A DNA stretch of 64,000 bases from Trichopria drosophilae (taxonomy: Eukaryota > Arthropoda > Insecta > Hymenoptera > Diapriidae). Of the stretch, positions 47,927 through 58,985 are shown one piece after another. The stretch lies in the NCBI GenBank assembly GCA_030407085.1, contig CM059582.1, forward strand, positions 210,954,001 through 211,018,000, given 5' to 3'. Position 1 is the first letter of the stretch. The number at the start of each line of letters is the position of its first letter. Below the pieces are notes generated by a model. It worked only from the letters and a program-made list of their open reading frames with translations, was not told where the DNA came from and made no database searches. The position numbers were made by a program, and so were the translations under genes.

Positions 47927-48305
47927 TCAAGACAATGAACCTGGCTCCCAAAGGTAAAAGTACCACGCAACGGTCGAGCATTTCGCCAATCCCATTTTTT
48001 TCGTAAAAACAGAGCAAAAAATCAATTTTAAACGAACCACCACGAGATCGAAGCGCCACGGCGACCGGTTGCGAGCAAAACGAAAAAGGCCGAAAAGGAG
48101 CGGTGAGCGCAAAAAAAAAACCGTGCGCGGGTTCTTGGCAGTTTTCAAGGCGCGAGTCTCGCGAATACCAGCGCGGCGGCGCGTTAATGCTGCCTTAGGC
48201 ATCTCCCGTACAGCTCTCTCTTGGTTTCATCTTTTTTTTCTCTTTTACATACACGGAAAGAGAGGCGATACTCAGAACAGAGAGGAAACGAGACCGCGGC
48301 GGAGA
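47927..48305 (+). promoter_or_regulatory. CG-rich island upstream of a candidate small gene
   Basis: CpG-rich sequence (GAGCGGTGAGCGC, GCGCGGCGGCGCG) is followed by a pyrimidine run at 48216-48247 and a GA/CG-rich stretch leading to an ATG at 48306. Minus and plus frames of 91 and 131 codons overlap. The plus frame owes its 5' half to stop-poor CG-rich DNA. It may be a promoter and 5' leader for 48306-48464. Confidence 0.3.
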
Positions 48306-48464
48306 ATGTCAAGCCCGAAAAGAAGGTGGTATCAGGAACAAAATAAATACCCTGAGTTTCAGTCCAAGACACGAATTGAACAATTCGTCAAGAAAATGTA
48401 CGTCTTTAATGATCGACAAATGACACCAGATGGTTACATTTTTATTCCGAATAAACTTGCATAA
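48306..48464 (+). CDS. Candidate 52-residue small protein, function unknown
   Basis: The last part of a longer open frame, taken from the ATG at 48306 because it has A at -3 and the residue composition becomes protein-like there. It starts MSSPKRRWYQEQNKYPEF, and the middle has IEQFVKKMYVFNDRQ. The end, MTPDGYIFIPNKLA, is followed by TAA. It is basic at the N-terminus and mixed charged and aromatic after that. There is no signal peptide, membrane segment or known domain. An AATAAA overlaps the last codons. It could be a small ORF, a terminal exon, or chance. A CG-rich leader directly upstream is the only contextual support. Confidence 0.25.
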   Translation: MSSPKRRWYQEQNKYPEFQSKTRIEQFVKKMYVFNDRQMTPDGYIFIPNKLA

Positions 48465-48888
48465 TTAACGTAAGTTTGGTCCGAACAGTCCTCGATACCT
48501 CTTGTTGACGTTTCCCATTAATTTCTTCCTAACCGTTTCTGTGAGTATGATTTATTAGTCCTATTGCACACTCGACGTCTTATTCTTCATAATTGAAGAT
48601 GCAATCTCAAGAATCGTTATATATTATTAACTTTAATTTTATCTACTGCGAATCTTTCAAAGAATTGTATTATTTTGATTCTGGAAGGCAAGGATAGAGA
48701 GGTGGCTACCCTTTTCTTATCAACGGGTGGTTTTCACAGTTCTTTTAGCATATATACAGCATGATTTATTGGAAATCGATTATTTTTTAAGAGAGCCCAC
48801 CAGTCATCGGATAATAAAAATAAACCATGTTTATAACGAAAAGACGAAGACCACAGTTTAGGTTACCTACAGTCGACATACAGCATAT
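48465..48888. other. A+T-rich DNA, nothing assigned
   Basis: No structure was found up to the foldback element. Confidence 0.4.
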
Positions 48889-50275
48889 GGGTCATTCCAT
48901 ATTAAATTTACAATGAAAATTTAAATTTCTGTAAAATATTTTTTTTTCTGTTTTTCACATGAAAATAAAAGACACGTATGTTTTTATTTTAATATGATAC
49001 GCAACATTTTCGAGTAATGAATTTTCAAAGTTGCGATGCTTAGAAAATGACCCTATTTTCGATCGCTTATAAGTCGCAAATAATTTAACTAACAAAATAT
49101 TGTATCCCGGGTATCAAAGTTTGCATTTTTCCTCAGCTTTCTAAAGAAATTGATAAAAAATTTTTTTTTAATTATTTAACGTACAAATTTTAAGTTTTTT
49201 ATAAACAAATTGATTTTTTTTTAAGATGGGGATGATTTTTTTCAATGTTTTTTTGTTAGTAGTGTTCCTTGGACTATGTAGAATATACTGTCAAAGTTTC
49301 AAAATGGACCGTGTACAAGTTTTCGAGTAATTAATTTTTGTTTAAAGAAACCGCGGCGCGTCGCGACGGTCTGCGGTCCGTGCTCCGCGTACAATAAGGT
49401 ATGCCTGTTTGAACCTGCTACAACGAGTCTAAGTCTAACATGTCTGTTATTTTTAAAAGCGAGAAAGATTATGAAGCAACTGCAAAATTCTTGGAAGGTC
49501 GTTTCGAAAAATGTAAAACGGTAGCAGGCACACAATAATTACATTTCGCAGAACCGCTGGAGAATTTGAAACTTAAAGTTAAGACATATTCTCAATGTGA
49601 TAGTTTTAAAACCGTTAACTTATTGAAAAAAGAAACAAAATGATCATTGAAGCAGAAGTTACAATAAGCAATTAAACAAAAAAATGTGGTATTGTGTCAT
49701 TTATATCTTCGTTTAATATAGCTTGTTTATAACTACTTATAAATTTTATGACAAATATAATAAATGTTACGTATTGCACAAAATTATATGTAAGATTTTT
49801 AATAGTATCAATTTTTCTATTTAATACGTTATACGTAATGTATCGCATTTAATACTGCTCTCGTGCCGCGCCGCGGTTTCTTTAAACAAAAATTAATTAC
49901 TCGAAAACTTGTAAACGGTCCATTTTGAAACTTTGACATTATATTCTACATCATCCAAGGAACACTACTAACAAAAAATCATCCCCATCTTCAAAAAAAT
50001 TGAATTTGTTTATAAACAAATTTTTTACGTTAAATAATTAAAAAAAAATGTTTATCAATTTCTTTAGAAAGCTGAGGAAAAATGCAAACTTTGATACCTG
50101 GGATAATATTTTGTTAGTTAAATTATTTGCGACTTATAAGCGATCGAAAATAGGGTCATTTTCTAAGCATTGTAAATAAAAAAAATACGTGTCTTTTATT
50201 TTCATGTGAAAAACAGGAAAACAAATATTTTACAGAAATTTAAATTTTCATTGTAAATTTGATATGGAATGACCC
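48889..50275. mobile_element. 1.39-kb foldback element with 410-470-bp inverted repeats
   Basis: GGGTCATTCCATAT at 48889 and ATATGGAATGACCC ending at 50275 begin long inverted arms, about 48889-49360 and 49867-50275. They match closely through landmarks such as GAAAATTTAAATTTCTGTAA, CCCTATTTTCGATCGCTTAT, GATGGGGATGATTTTTT and AAGAAACCGCGGCGCG. The left arm has about 60 extra bases of A/T-rich insertion. The flanks read ATAT on both sides (48885-48888 and 50276-50279). That gives a 4-bp duplication, or a TA duplication if the ends are TGGG...CCCA. The central 506 bp is unique and carries a small frame. No transposase was seen, so it is non-autonomous. Confidence 0.88.
49440..49538 (+). CDS. 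Candidate 32-codon frame in the foldback core
   Basis: From ATG at 49440 to TAA at 49536-49538, the peptide begins MSVIFKSEKDYEATAKF and ends KTVAGTQ. Its charged, helix-compatible composition contrasts with the A/T-rich arms, and no in-frame repeat underlies it. It may be a fragment of a host or element gene captured between inverted repeats, or chance. No family was recognised. Confidence 0.2.
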   Translation: MSVIFKSEKDYEATAKFLEGRFEKCKTVAGTQ

Positions 50276-50314
50276 ATATAGACTCCTTTGCAGTGTTGTT
50301 TTGTCATGATCTTA

Positions 50315-50330
50315 CTTGCTTCAAATATAT
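50315..50330. repeat. SINE target-site duplication, left copy
   Basis: CTTGCTTCAAATATAT at 50315-50330 matches CTTGCTTCAAAAATAT at 50556-50571 in 15 of 16 positions and flanks the SINE exactly. Confidence 0.8.
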
Positions 50331-50555
50331 TTTATTTTATATTATTTTATGTCGACTTTTCTGAACCCATATGGGACTAAATCGCGACGGGACCTACCGA
50401 TTATGAAGATGGAATCTGAACCACCAGAGCTCTGGCGTTATTAGACACTTATAAACAAATGCAGAGGTGTCCCGAAGACAGATGGCAGAGGCCGGGATCG
50501 AACCAGGGTATTCTGATTATGAAGCCGATACTCCACCAACTGAGCCACCACCGCT
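50331..50555 (-). mobile_element. tRNA-derived SINE with A and B boxes
   Basis: On the minus strand it starts GAGCGGTGGTGGCTCAG at 50555. The A box TGGCTCAGTTGG is at 50547-50536 and the B box GGTTCGATCCC at 50504-50494. The anticodon-loop position reads TTCATAA (CAT), so a tRNA-Met-like ancestor is possible. The acceptor stem no longer pairs, so it is not a tRNA gene. A unique body follows (with CCAGAGCTCTGG), then an A/T-rich tail (TAAAATAATATAAAATAAAA) ending at 50331. Flanking duplications of about 16 bp show insertion by LINE machinery. The length of 225 bp is normal for insect SINEs. Confidence 0.88.
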
Positions 50556-50571
50556 CTTGCTTCAAAAATAT
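50556..50571. repeat. SINE target-site duplication, right copy
   Basis: Partner of 50315-50330. It borders the tRNA-like head of the SINE. Confidence 0.8.
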
Positions 50572-50779
50572 GTCTTAATTTCTTCATGTGCCTTTCGTGT
50601 CGTATACCATGTGCACGCATTCTTTCTTCATACAAGTGAATCGCGTCTTCGCTGTCATTTTTTTTTATGCCGATACCAAACAGCCCAAATAGTCTCCGTC
50701 AAATTGACAACAAGTCGGTTAACACGGTTCTGCGAAAGAAAGGACCTAAAAATATAAAAATTGGATGTGCTTTTAAGAC

Positions 50780-51240
50780 AGAGTAATCAAGAAAGATGGC
50801 GCGAAGCTAAGCTTAAAGAAGAAGACACGACGAGAGAGAAAAAACAAGTTGGACGGCCTTCGGTCTGCTCCTTCTCGAACTGCTGAGGGGCTCTTTGCCT
50901 GCCGAGAGAAGCTTCTGGTCTGGCTTCGGCCAAGAAAAAATTGGCGAGAGCCGTCAATTAGGAGCGCTCCGAGAGTAGAACCGACCTGCGAGCCGCGAGG
51001 CAACTCGCGCTTCGCCTTGAACAAAGAATCTTTCTCGCGGGATTCGCGGCCTCGCTCTCGCATGAGGTAATTATTTCTTTTTTTACCCCGTCGACCCGAC
51101 CGGTCGCGAATTTCGAATGCAAAGAGGAACACGAAGTCTTCACCTGCCCTTCTACCCGCTCTCCTATGTGTTCATTGCTATCGCGGGGTCTTTCTCGGAG
51201 AGCTCGACTTACCGGAATGTCTTACGTCAAGCGCCTTCTA
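50780..51240. promoter_or_regulatory. CG-rich island, candidate promoter
   Basis: CpG-rich with GAGCGCTCCGAG near 50961 and a purine-rich left edge. Overlapping frames of 119 codons (minus) and 73 codons (plus) are R/S-rich with no domains. Nothing fixes a start or an exon. Confidence 0.28.
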
Positions 51241-53000
51241 TGCTTCAAAAACTTTCGCTCCTATGAGATAAAATCGGGGTTTTTCCGGAAATTTGACATT
51301 TTCTTCCGCTTCGCAATTATAATAACACATTAGCGCTTCGGACCAACAAGTAGGGTAATTTTGGGGAAATTCTGATTACGGATTAGAAGTGAAAATCACG
51401 AATCAATATCCTCAATGAAGCTTCCAAATGTTCAATGTAAATCAAAATAAGTTTTTGAAGATTTTTGAGGCCAACCATTTTAAATTTGGCAATTCTAAGT
51501 TCAGATTCAACGTCCCAAAGATCTTTATGTTTGAACCGCCAAAGTGGATTTGAATTTCCGCCGTGGCGGAACCGCTATGTTTTCTAATAGAATCACGAGG
51601 ATTTGCCTGCAATAGAGATGACTTATAATTCTGCTATGTGTTGGGCATTATCAAATGTTTTCTAAAAGAGTCCTCAGAAATTGTCACTCCAATAAAACCT
51701 ACATAGTATAACCTAGTTCAAGAAATTTTCAATAGGATTTCACCCTGTTTAGGTGATTAGTTTTAACCAATTTGTACTGCTGTTGTTGATTTCATGATTA
51801 AGCTTCCTCTATTTTCGAATTCATAAACAAAGAAACTTTTATTCCCGATAACTATTCATCAAATAGAATTACGTTACTAATAGTGTCAAATTACAAGATA
51901 GCAAACATTGCTCTAAACCAGTACCTTGTGTGCTTTTCATGAATTAGAACATTCTTGTACAATCCAAATTCTGTGTTGATGCTTTACAGGTATAAAGGTG
52001 TCGGGTACTTCTTAAAACGATTCTCTCTTACCTGAAATTAAGGAGTTTCGCTACACTTCTCAATGACAACGACTCCTATAAGTCCTAAAACATTTTCTGT
52101 TCAGTCCATAACAACGTCAACTGAGCTGTTAATTTTTTATTTTCTTTAGGTAAGAGATGAGTGTAAGTGAAGAATACAGATTATATTTTATGGAGGCTCA
52201 TTGTCTATGGAGGTCCTATGCCTAATTTATCTCAATTTATACCTGGGTGATGATAATGACGTAAAACCTACTTGAAGGTTTCTATGTCATTAAACTGACC
52301 AAAGGAACCTCAAAATAATGCCGCTTGACTTCTTTGTCACCATACAATATAGCCCTTCAAGAAGCTGTAAATCGACAAAAGTTTGGAAAACCATGAAACT
52401 AAAATACGTAATAGTAGGCGTATCTATCCATATCCAGATTTTCAACATGTAAAATAAAATATAGTCAGGGAAATTGGAAATAAATTCTGTCATTTGGAAT
52501 TTTGATAATGACGTAAAATGTAGTTACGGTTTCATAATGCTGGTTATTAAATAGATCCGCAGATAACTGATCAATACATTTTAAAGTACCATTGATTCCT
52601 ATAAGTGACCTAGGTGTGACGGGGCATGGGATTTTTCTATTTGAGTTGTAGTCACGTAATTCTACGTTGTCATTAACCTAAGAACGTAAAACTTGGTCAG
52701 ACTCTGAGAATGGAGAATATCAATTAATCCAATTTAGAAAATGATCCTTTAAATTCTACACCGGGTAATATCTGACTTTGATCCATGCGAAAATTACAAC
52801 TCGGATAGATTATACGGACGACCAAATTATCTCCATCTTTAATAATGATAGTCATTTCGCACGATTTCTTTCCCATCACGTTGCTTAAACACCCCACGTT
52901 TCCCACACCGATCTTGAATCAATACCCAAGTAGAAGACTCGCAGCCCTCGAACCGTGTACTTGGAGTGGATCATACGGTAGATTTTCTAACTTTTTATGC
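51241..53000. other. A+T-rich DNA with one exact short direct repeat
   Basis: TGATAATGACGTAAAA occurs exactly at 52251-52266 and 52503-52518, followed in both by GGTTTC and ATTAAA words at similar distance. This is an old duplication with a 252-bp period. Weak phrases of the GGATCCGCCAT family occur at 51455-51540. No gene was found. Confidence 0.4.
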
Positions 53001-53470
53001 ACGATCAATTACTCGACGTGTCGCTGCACAACATGCGTTCTTCGTAACGCGATCGGTTCGACCCCTTGAAACTCTACATTATCATTAACCCTCTTTTTAA
53101 ACGCATCCGCGCGCTCTCGGATAATTTTGCGATGAATGGAAAACCGGCAAAAGAAGGGAGTAGTTAAAGAAAGCGAGAAATTCGAGAAAGGGACATGAAA
53201 GGGGGAGAAAAAAAGGTACTGGCAAACTAAAGAGCATAAAAAGGACAGGATGAGCGGTGGCGGTCGTGCCTGCAGTGCGTACATAGCGCATGTCTTGCCG
53301 CACGTGTGCGATTCCAATGCGGCGTGTTTGCCCTGTGCCGTCCCGGAAGTGAGGGCCTTCGCGCGAGAGAGCAAGTGTCCACTCGCGCGATGGTCGACCT
53401 AAGATTTCCGGTCGGATCTCTTCGTCAGCGCATGAACGTGCGACTCGACACGCAACCGCACCAACAGAAA
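53001..53470. promoter_or_regulatory. CG-rich island, candidate promoter
   Basis: CpG-rich with GCGCGCTCTCGG, TCGCGCGAG and CACGTGTGCG words. Frames of 107-145 codons run on both strands across it but have no domains and oppose each other. GGTTCGACCCC near 53057 mimics a pol III B box without a tRNA body. Confidence 0.28.
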
Positions 53471-55979
53471 GGAAGAGCCCATGGCGTGCAAACTCCTCGT
53501 TTGTCACTCCTTTGTTTTTGCCGATCTCGATCATTTTCTCTTCCTTTACTTAAACACATAATTAACAACTATTTTTTGGCACAAATTTTCCAAACAGATG
53601 TAATGAAATCCAAGAGACACGAAAAATAAATCTTATCCCTGTCGTAAACCAAACTGCATTCGAAAAATCGATGACTTCATAAATCTCCAGGTGTAAAAGT
53701 GCTTAGGAAAAAAAGGGACCCGAATATGCCGCTGAAAAAGAATCATAAAAAGATTCATTAACGTATTTTATCACTTACTTAAGATCACATCACTGCAGGT
53801 CGTCGTAAACTGCGGTACCACAGTCACGTTGTTAAATTTACGAGAACGTAGCAGGTGCCGTTGTATTTTTCAGAAGTTAAATTGGCAGCAATGAACGCGA
53901 CAAATTTCTTCTGTCAATTTGCCAAGAACCTTAATTACGATGATTGTAAGCGGTGAATTTTTGCCTATATATCGACATTTTCTTAGCGCGAAAGCCTATC
54001 ATATTCTTCCGTACATTTTGTTAGCCGGCCTTGAAAGTCAACCATATCTCGCCAAGGAGCGGTGCGCGTTCTTATAACGGGACGTCGCCTTTTTATGGGG
54101 GACTTTGGAAAGAAACGAATTCCCTCCGGATTCCGATGAGCCGCGCAGCGAATTTGCGATTGACTGAAAGAGCAAGAAGGGAACAAAACGTGCGAAACGC
54201 CTCCCGGACTTATTTATTCCTTTTTTGCACACATACCAAACGTTTTGTACTTTACATGGGTTATTCGTTTGTTCTTTTCGGAAACACTTCTTTTTTTTAC
54301 ATTTTTTGCAATGTTTTAATTGTATTTGTTTCTTGCCCCAAAGTCGAAAATAAATGTGACGAATAAAACGACACTGCTTAGACTTGTTCAGTATAGTAAT
54401 ACGTACATCACATACTAACCTATCTCAATGAAGTGCATGTTTCCCCTATTGCTGTGAAACGTTTTCGACATCGACAACCTCAATAATGTTGATACGTCAA
54501 TCATCTCTCTTCAATACTTTTCTGCATGTAGTTATACGGTATAACGCGAATTATTAACCACTGTACATTGTGGGCACGTGTATATGGGTTTTGCTAAAAA
54601 AATGGCAAATAATACATCCGCTAGCAATTTTTAACTGCGTATCACCATTGTCTCGTTGTTGGCCGCCATCATCTTGAACTGTTCTCATGACAACATCCAA
54701 TTAACCGCTAAAATTCTTTTATTACTGGCGAATTTTGCCGCCAGCAAAGTGTTCTTTACTTTTAGCACAAATTGGACCCACGGTACATTAGTTTCAATAA
54801 CAATACTCTCTTATCGTAGTACACTTAGACATTATATCCAATTATTATTTTATTACTACGTACGAATATTATAATCTATAGATAAATGCCTTAGAAACTA
54901 CATGCTAATCCGTGCTTGGAACATGACAAAACACATCTTAGTTTCCATTTACGATCTTTCGTCAAACATCAATTTATGTTTTTGAAGTTATATGATGCTA
55001 TCATAAATTTCGGCAGAAAATCACTCCACAACTGTACGGGATACCGAATAATAGGCGAGAAATTTCCGTTGTCCTGTCGTGCACGAAAAGGCCGTAGACC
55101 AAGAATGCTTTACAGTCCAGCTAACCATACTGTTTAAAGTAGGAGTCGTAGGGATCGCAGAGAAGCTTTGTCAGCGTTAAAACATTGCCTATGTCACTGC
55201 CATAATGCAGTATCATGGGTTAGGTTGAGGCAATAAGGGAGACTATTACTGCTGGTAAAAACGATTGTCCACTTTTCGAATAATTATGATGTCATGCGCA
55301 CTTGGCTGTTTTTTCATTTGTATTGGGGTAACGTAAATTAAATAATAAATATAAATCGGTTAGGTTGTATATTGTATTCAATTTTATCTTCTCCGCTTCA
55401 ACTTCAAGTACCCTTGTTATTGTTAATCGAACTGATCAATTAACGAGTACATCAAACATTACTCAGAAATAAAATTGCCTAATTATTTAAACGCCTTCAA
55501 TTAAATTCCTAAAAGACACTTCTTAAGGAATGAATAGTAATTTTATGTGTATGCCAATTACATTACATTCATTATGTTTCTGTCATTATTGTCAGGACTG
55601 GTAAAAGTACAGCCATTAGCGTCGTAGTGACTACCACCATGATAGTTTGCAGCATTCACACTGGCCTCGCCGCTAATTGTAATTGGCCACTTGATGACCA
55701 ACACCTAATGCAATTAACGACCAATTTCCACCGATATTGCATAAAGCAGTTTCCATTGATATTACTGTGATGGGTGTCTTTGCGCTTCTTGCGTCGTATT
55801 GCAGCTAGTTGCCACCCCTCAATTTAAGGGGAACACTATGGAGTACCAGGGGTGCTTATAATTGCATTCAATTCGCAATCGGCAGAAGCGATCAAACGAC
55901 CCAGTTAACAATAGGGTTTTGATGAATGTAACGATCATTATTAAAATAATTAAACGCACCATGGAAATGTTAGTCAATT
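53471..55979. other. Mixed DNA, nothing firmly assigned
   Basis: A small CG-rich patch at 54000-54200 holds a 111-codon frame without domains. The segment 55600-55740 contains CTAATTGTAATTGG and CAATTAACG homeodomain-like words and may be regulatory. TTAGGTT words at 55215 and 55357 are noted. No gene was recognised. Confidence 0.33.
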
Positions 55980-56420
55980 CCAATCGGTTGAGCACGTTTC
56001 GTCGCGTTGACCTTGCGCCTATCCGGCCCATGTCACAACCTCTTTTTCGGTCCGCGGCGGGCGGGCCCGGAATCTCAGACGGTTAAACTCGAAAAAAAGA
56101 GAAGCACGAAAAGAGTGACGGAAAATAAAGAGAAGGCAAACGTAGGAGAAGGAAGAATGACAAGCTGAAGGGAAAAAAGAAACCAGCGACAGAAAGGCAA
56201 GGAGGGAGGATATCGCCACCGTACTCTTTTAGGTCGTCGCGAACCTTGCCTTTTGTGAGTGTGGGTAGTTTCTAGTTTGTCGGGCTTGGCGCGGGAAATT
56301 CGAGCGGCCTTCCGTCTATTCGACTAATCGTTACTCGACACATCACCAAGACGCGTTGCGCAGCGTTCGGAACTCAGCGTCTCGGACCACACAAGTTCAG
56401 GATATTCCACTATAAGAGTT
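55980..56420. promoter_or_regulatory. CG-rich island with an E2F-type site
   Basis: TTGGCGCGGGAAA at 56286-56298 is the complement of TTTCCCGCGCCAA, a full E2F consensus. Upstream lie a CCGCGGCGGGCGGGCCCGG run (56050-56068) and a purine-rich tract, 56090-56215. Downstream are GTTGCGCAGCG and a TCAGCGT initiator-like word near 56377. This is the most specific promoter signal in the window. The gene it serves, possibly cell-cycle linked, cannot be seen here. Confidence 0.4.
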
Positions 56421-57539
56421 TAGATTTTCGAAATAGATAGTTCTTAAACATCATCGTCGTTTTCCTCAATATCTTAACTGAAAGCGTTATCATCGCCAGT
56501 TTGTCCAGTCACCGGAATAATTTCTTAGAAGTTATTGTTGTATCATCCTAATCACCCGTGACGTCACAGTAAGCGTTAACGACATACATCATCAAGTTCG
56601 ATAATTGTGGTGTCATGTTACTGCCACGATAGGTACCACAAAGTAGGCTTATATTTTAAAACATTAAAAAACTGTATATTATTGTCCCAAATGACGACCG
56701 ACTTGTAATTATCAGTTGACGCATAATAATTGTTCAAGCATTACTCACATGAGATATCGAGTATTAATTGAGTAGCGAACAACCCCACTATCCTGTTTGT
56801 CGGAGTAATATCGTTACCATTTTGTCAGATATTTATAATCGGAATTTAATAGATTAGCAAATACACACAATCCGGTAATATGTTCTTATGAGGTAAGTAT
56901 AAAGTTATGAAAAATGGTTGAGAAACGAAAAGAATGTTTAAACCCTATTCTCAGTGTCGAAGGAAATACTAAATTTTGCAAGACAGGGACTCTACCTATA
57001 TGTCTTCAAGATTCGGCGGACTTTCTGTGGTATCGTTAGGGAGCGCAAGAATAAAGGCGAATTATTCGCAGGCCAGGGGTACGAACGTGACCAGCATTTG
57101 TAATTCCTCTGTTTCATCGTTGCGAACACTAAATAAAAACACGACTCGTTACTAATATGTTTTAATTATCCCCAATGACGTTATCCTACAAATTTACTAT
57201 AAAACATCCCCTCCGAGAAAATCGCCTAATGATCATCATCACTTAATGAAAGTCCGTCGACTCGGATATACCTAGTAATTGTTTACATCTTCCAAACTCA
57301 ATCAAAAGTACAAAGCGGTGGACTCGATGCTGCACTTGGAGAATGTGGTTAAGAAACATTTATGAAAGTCCGAATTTGGGAACGATCCTGTCGCGTAGTT
57401 GCCGAATGTTGATTTTTATAAATCTCTGTAATTACAACGAAACTCGCCCCATCCTTCTTGGAGTTTGGAACGACTTTGCACGCAATGATAGGGGGAGTTG
57501 TCGAAGAACAAAGGAGGATTCGTGTCGGTTACTCTCAGA
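56421..57539. other. Mixed to A+T-rich DNA
   Basis: A perfect TGACGTCA CRE-type palindrome is at 56559-56566. No coding or repeat feature can be supported. Confidence 0.35.
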
Positions 57540-57770
57540 GACTGCAGAGTTGTAAACGTGACCGGTATTTTCGGGGGCTGTAATCGATTATCCGCGGTTG
57601 CTGGATCAATAAGTAAGTTTACTTCGCTGCTTATGTCATTGGCAACATCCTTTCGGCATGCGTGCTCTGTATTCATCGGACGTTCTTTGTGCGGCCGGCG
57701 GCGGCGGGCGCATCGTCTATTGTGCGCGTGCACACCGCGGCGGCTTCGGCACCACGATACTTTCCCTTGC
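57540..57770. promoter_or_regulatory. CG-rich island with a palindromic homeodomain-like site
   Basis: TAATCGATTA at 57581-57590 is a perfect palindrome of two ATTA/TAAT cores. It is followed by CCGCGG and then a very CG-rich block (57690-57745). Opposing frames of 91-105 codons have no domains. Confidence 0.3.
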
Positions 57771-58985
57771 TAGTCGAACGTTATCATTTTTACGACGCTC
57801 AACTTCTCACGGAAAAAGGTCGTAAGAAATATTTATAGCGATTTGAAGTTAACCCTTTATTGCTGCGCATACCGCACGTAATATGCCCTTTGTTTCACCG
57901 TGCCGTACTCTTCCTTTTTTTTTTTAGGTTTATTTTAAATCTCTTGCCAGGCAATCAGTCATTGTCTGAATGTCGATAGATCTCTGGCTATTGGCAATAT
58001 CGGCACATCACAGGATTCACAATTTACATGTTACTCTCGAACAAAAATCTTGTGCTTGCGCGAAACTTTCGTTTGTAGTCGAACGATTCGGTCAAATTAT
58101 AGAAAAACCTTTCATAAAAGCAATATCAAATTTTATAGCGTTGAAGAACAAAGAATATTTGTAATTTATATGTCGAAGGAAAAATATTTTAAAGATTCTG
58201 AAATATTAACCTCAATTACCCTAATCGGTCCATGTTAACGGAATTTGGGCGTTGAATGTATTCATAAAAAGCAATGCTGTGGCAGCGGTCATATCTTGTG
58301 TTTCTAAGGTCACTCAATCGATTGCTGCTGAATATTGTTTAACAAAATGAAACCTAACCTCTAATTTCCATTACACATATTCCCATTTTTATATTTGTCG
58401 GTGGGAAATCGTATTTCCGGTACTTAACAAGTACGAATTCCGCGCCTAGTACAGATCACATCGAGGTTTTAGGACATTTATGGGAGTCGCTGATACATAA
58501 TCTCAATTACAAAATTTCCTAATTGTATATTTCGACATCAATATGACGAATGCTCTGAAGCAAAGATTGTTCTTTCTTCAAAATGATGTATGTGGAAGAT
58601 TTGTTGAGTTTTATTCGGTATAAATGGACTATTTTTGAGAATTAATTGCCTTTAACTTTGCATTATCCAATCTGATAGTTCTAACTCGAATTGCGGCAAC
58701 CTGCCGCTACCTGAAAACAATAAAAATAATTCTTATTTCGAATATGGAAACACAGCCTGCAAATATGAAGATATTCCCATTGCAGTTGGAAAAATATATG
58801 TCAGGCCTACAGCGGAATTTTTGCAGTTAAAACAGTAGGTTTATAAAAAATACTAATATCGAACACTGTTAAAAATATTGACATCAAAATTAATATACAT
58901 GTATATGAAGTCATTTGCATAAACATGTATACTAAATTTAATGTACATGGTTAATGTAAATTGATATACGCGCGTACTAAATTTC
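57771..58985. other. A+T-rich DNA, nothing assigned
   Basis: No coding, RNA or repeat feature can be supported. Confidence 0.4.

Noticed and set aside
50481..50555. Functional tRNA-Met gene on the minus strand
   Set aside because: A and B boxes are good, but the acceptor and anticodon stems do not pair well. A SINE body, tail and target duplication follow.
53052..53064. GGTTCGACCCC as a tRNA B box
   Set aside because: No tRNA body can be drawn around it.
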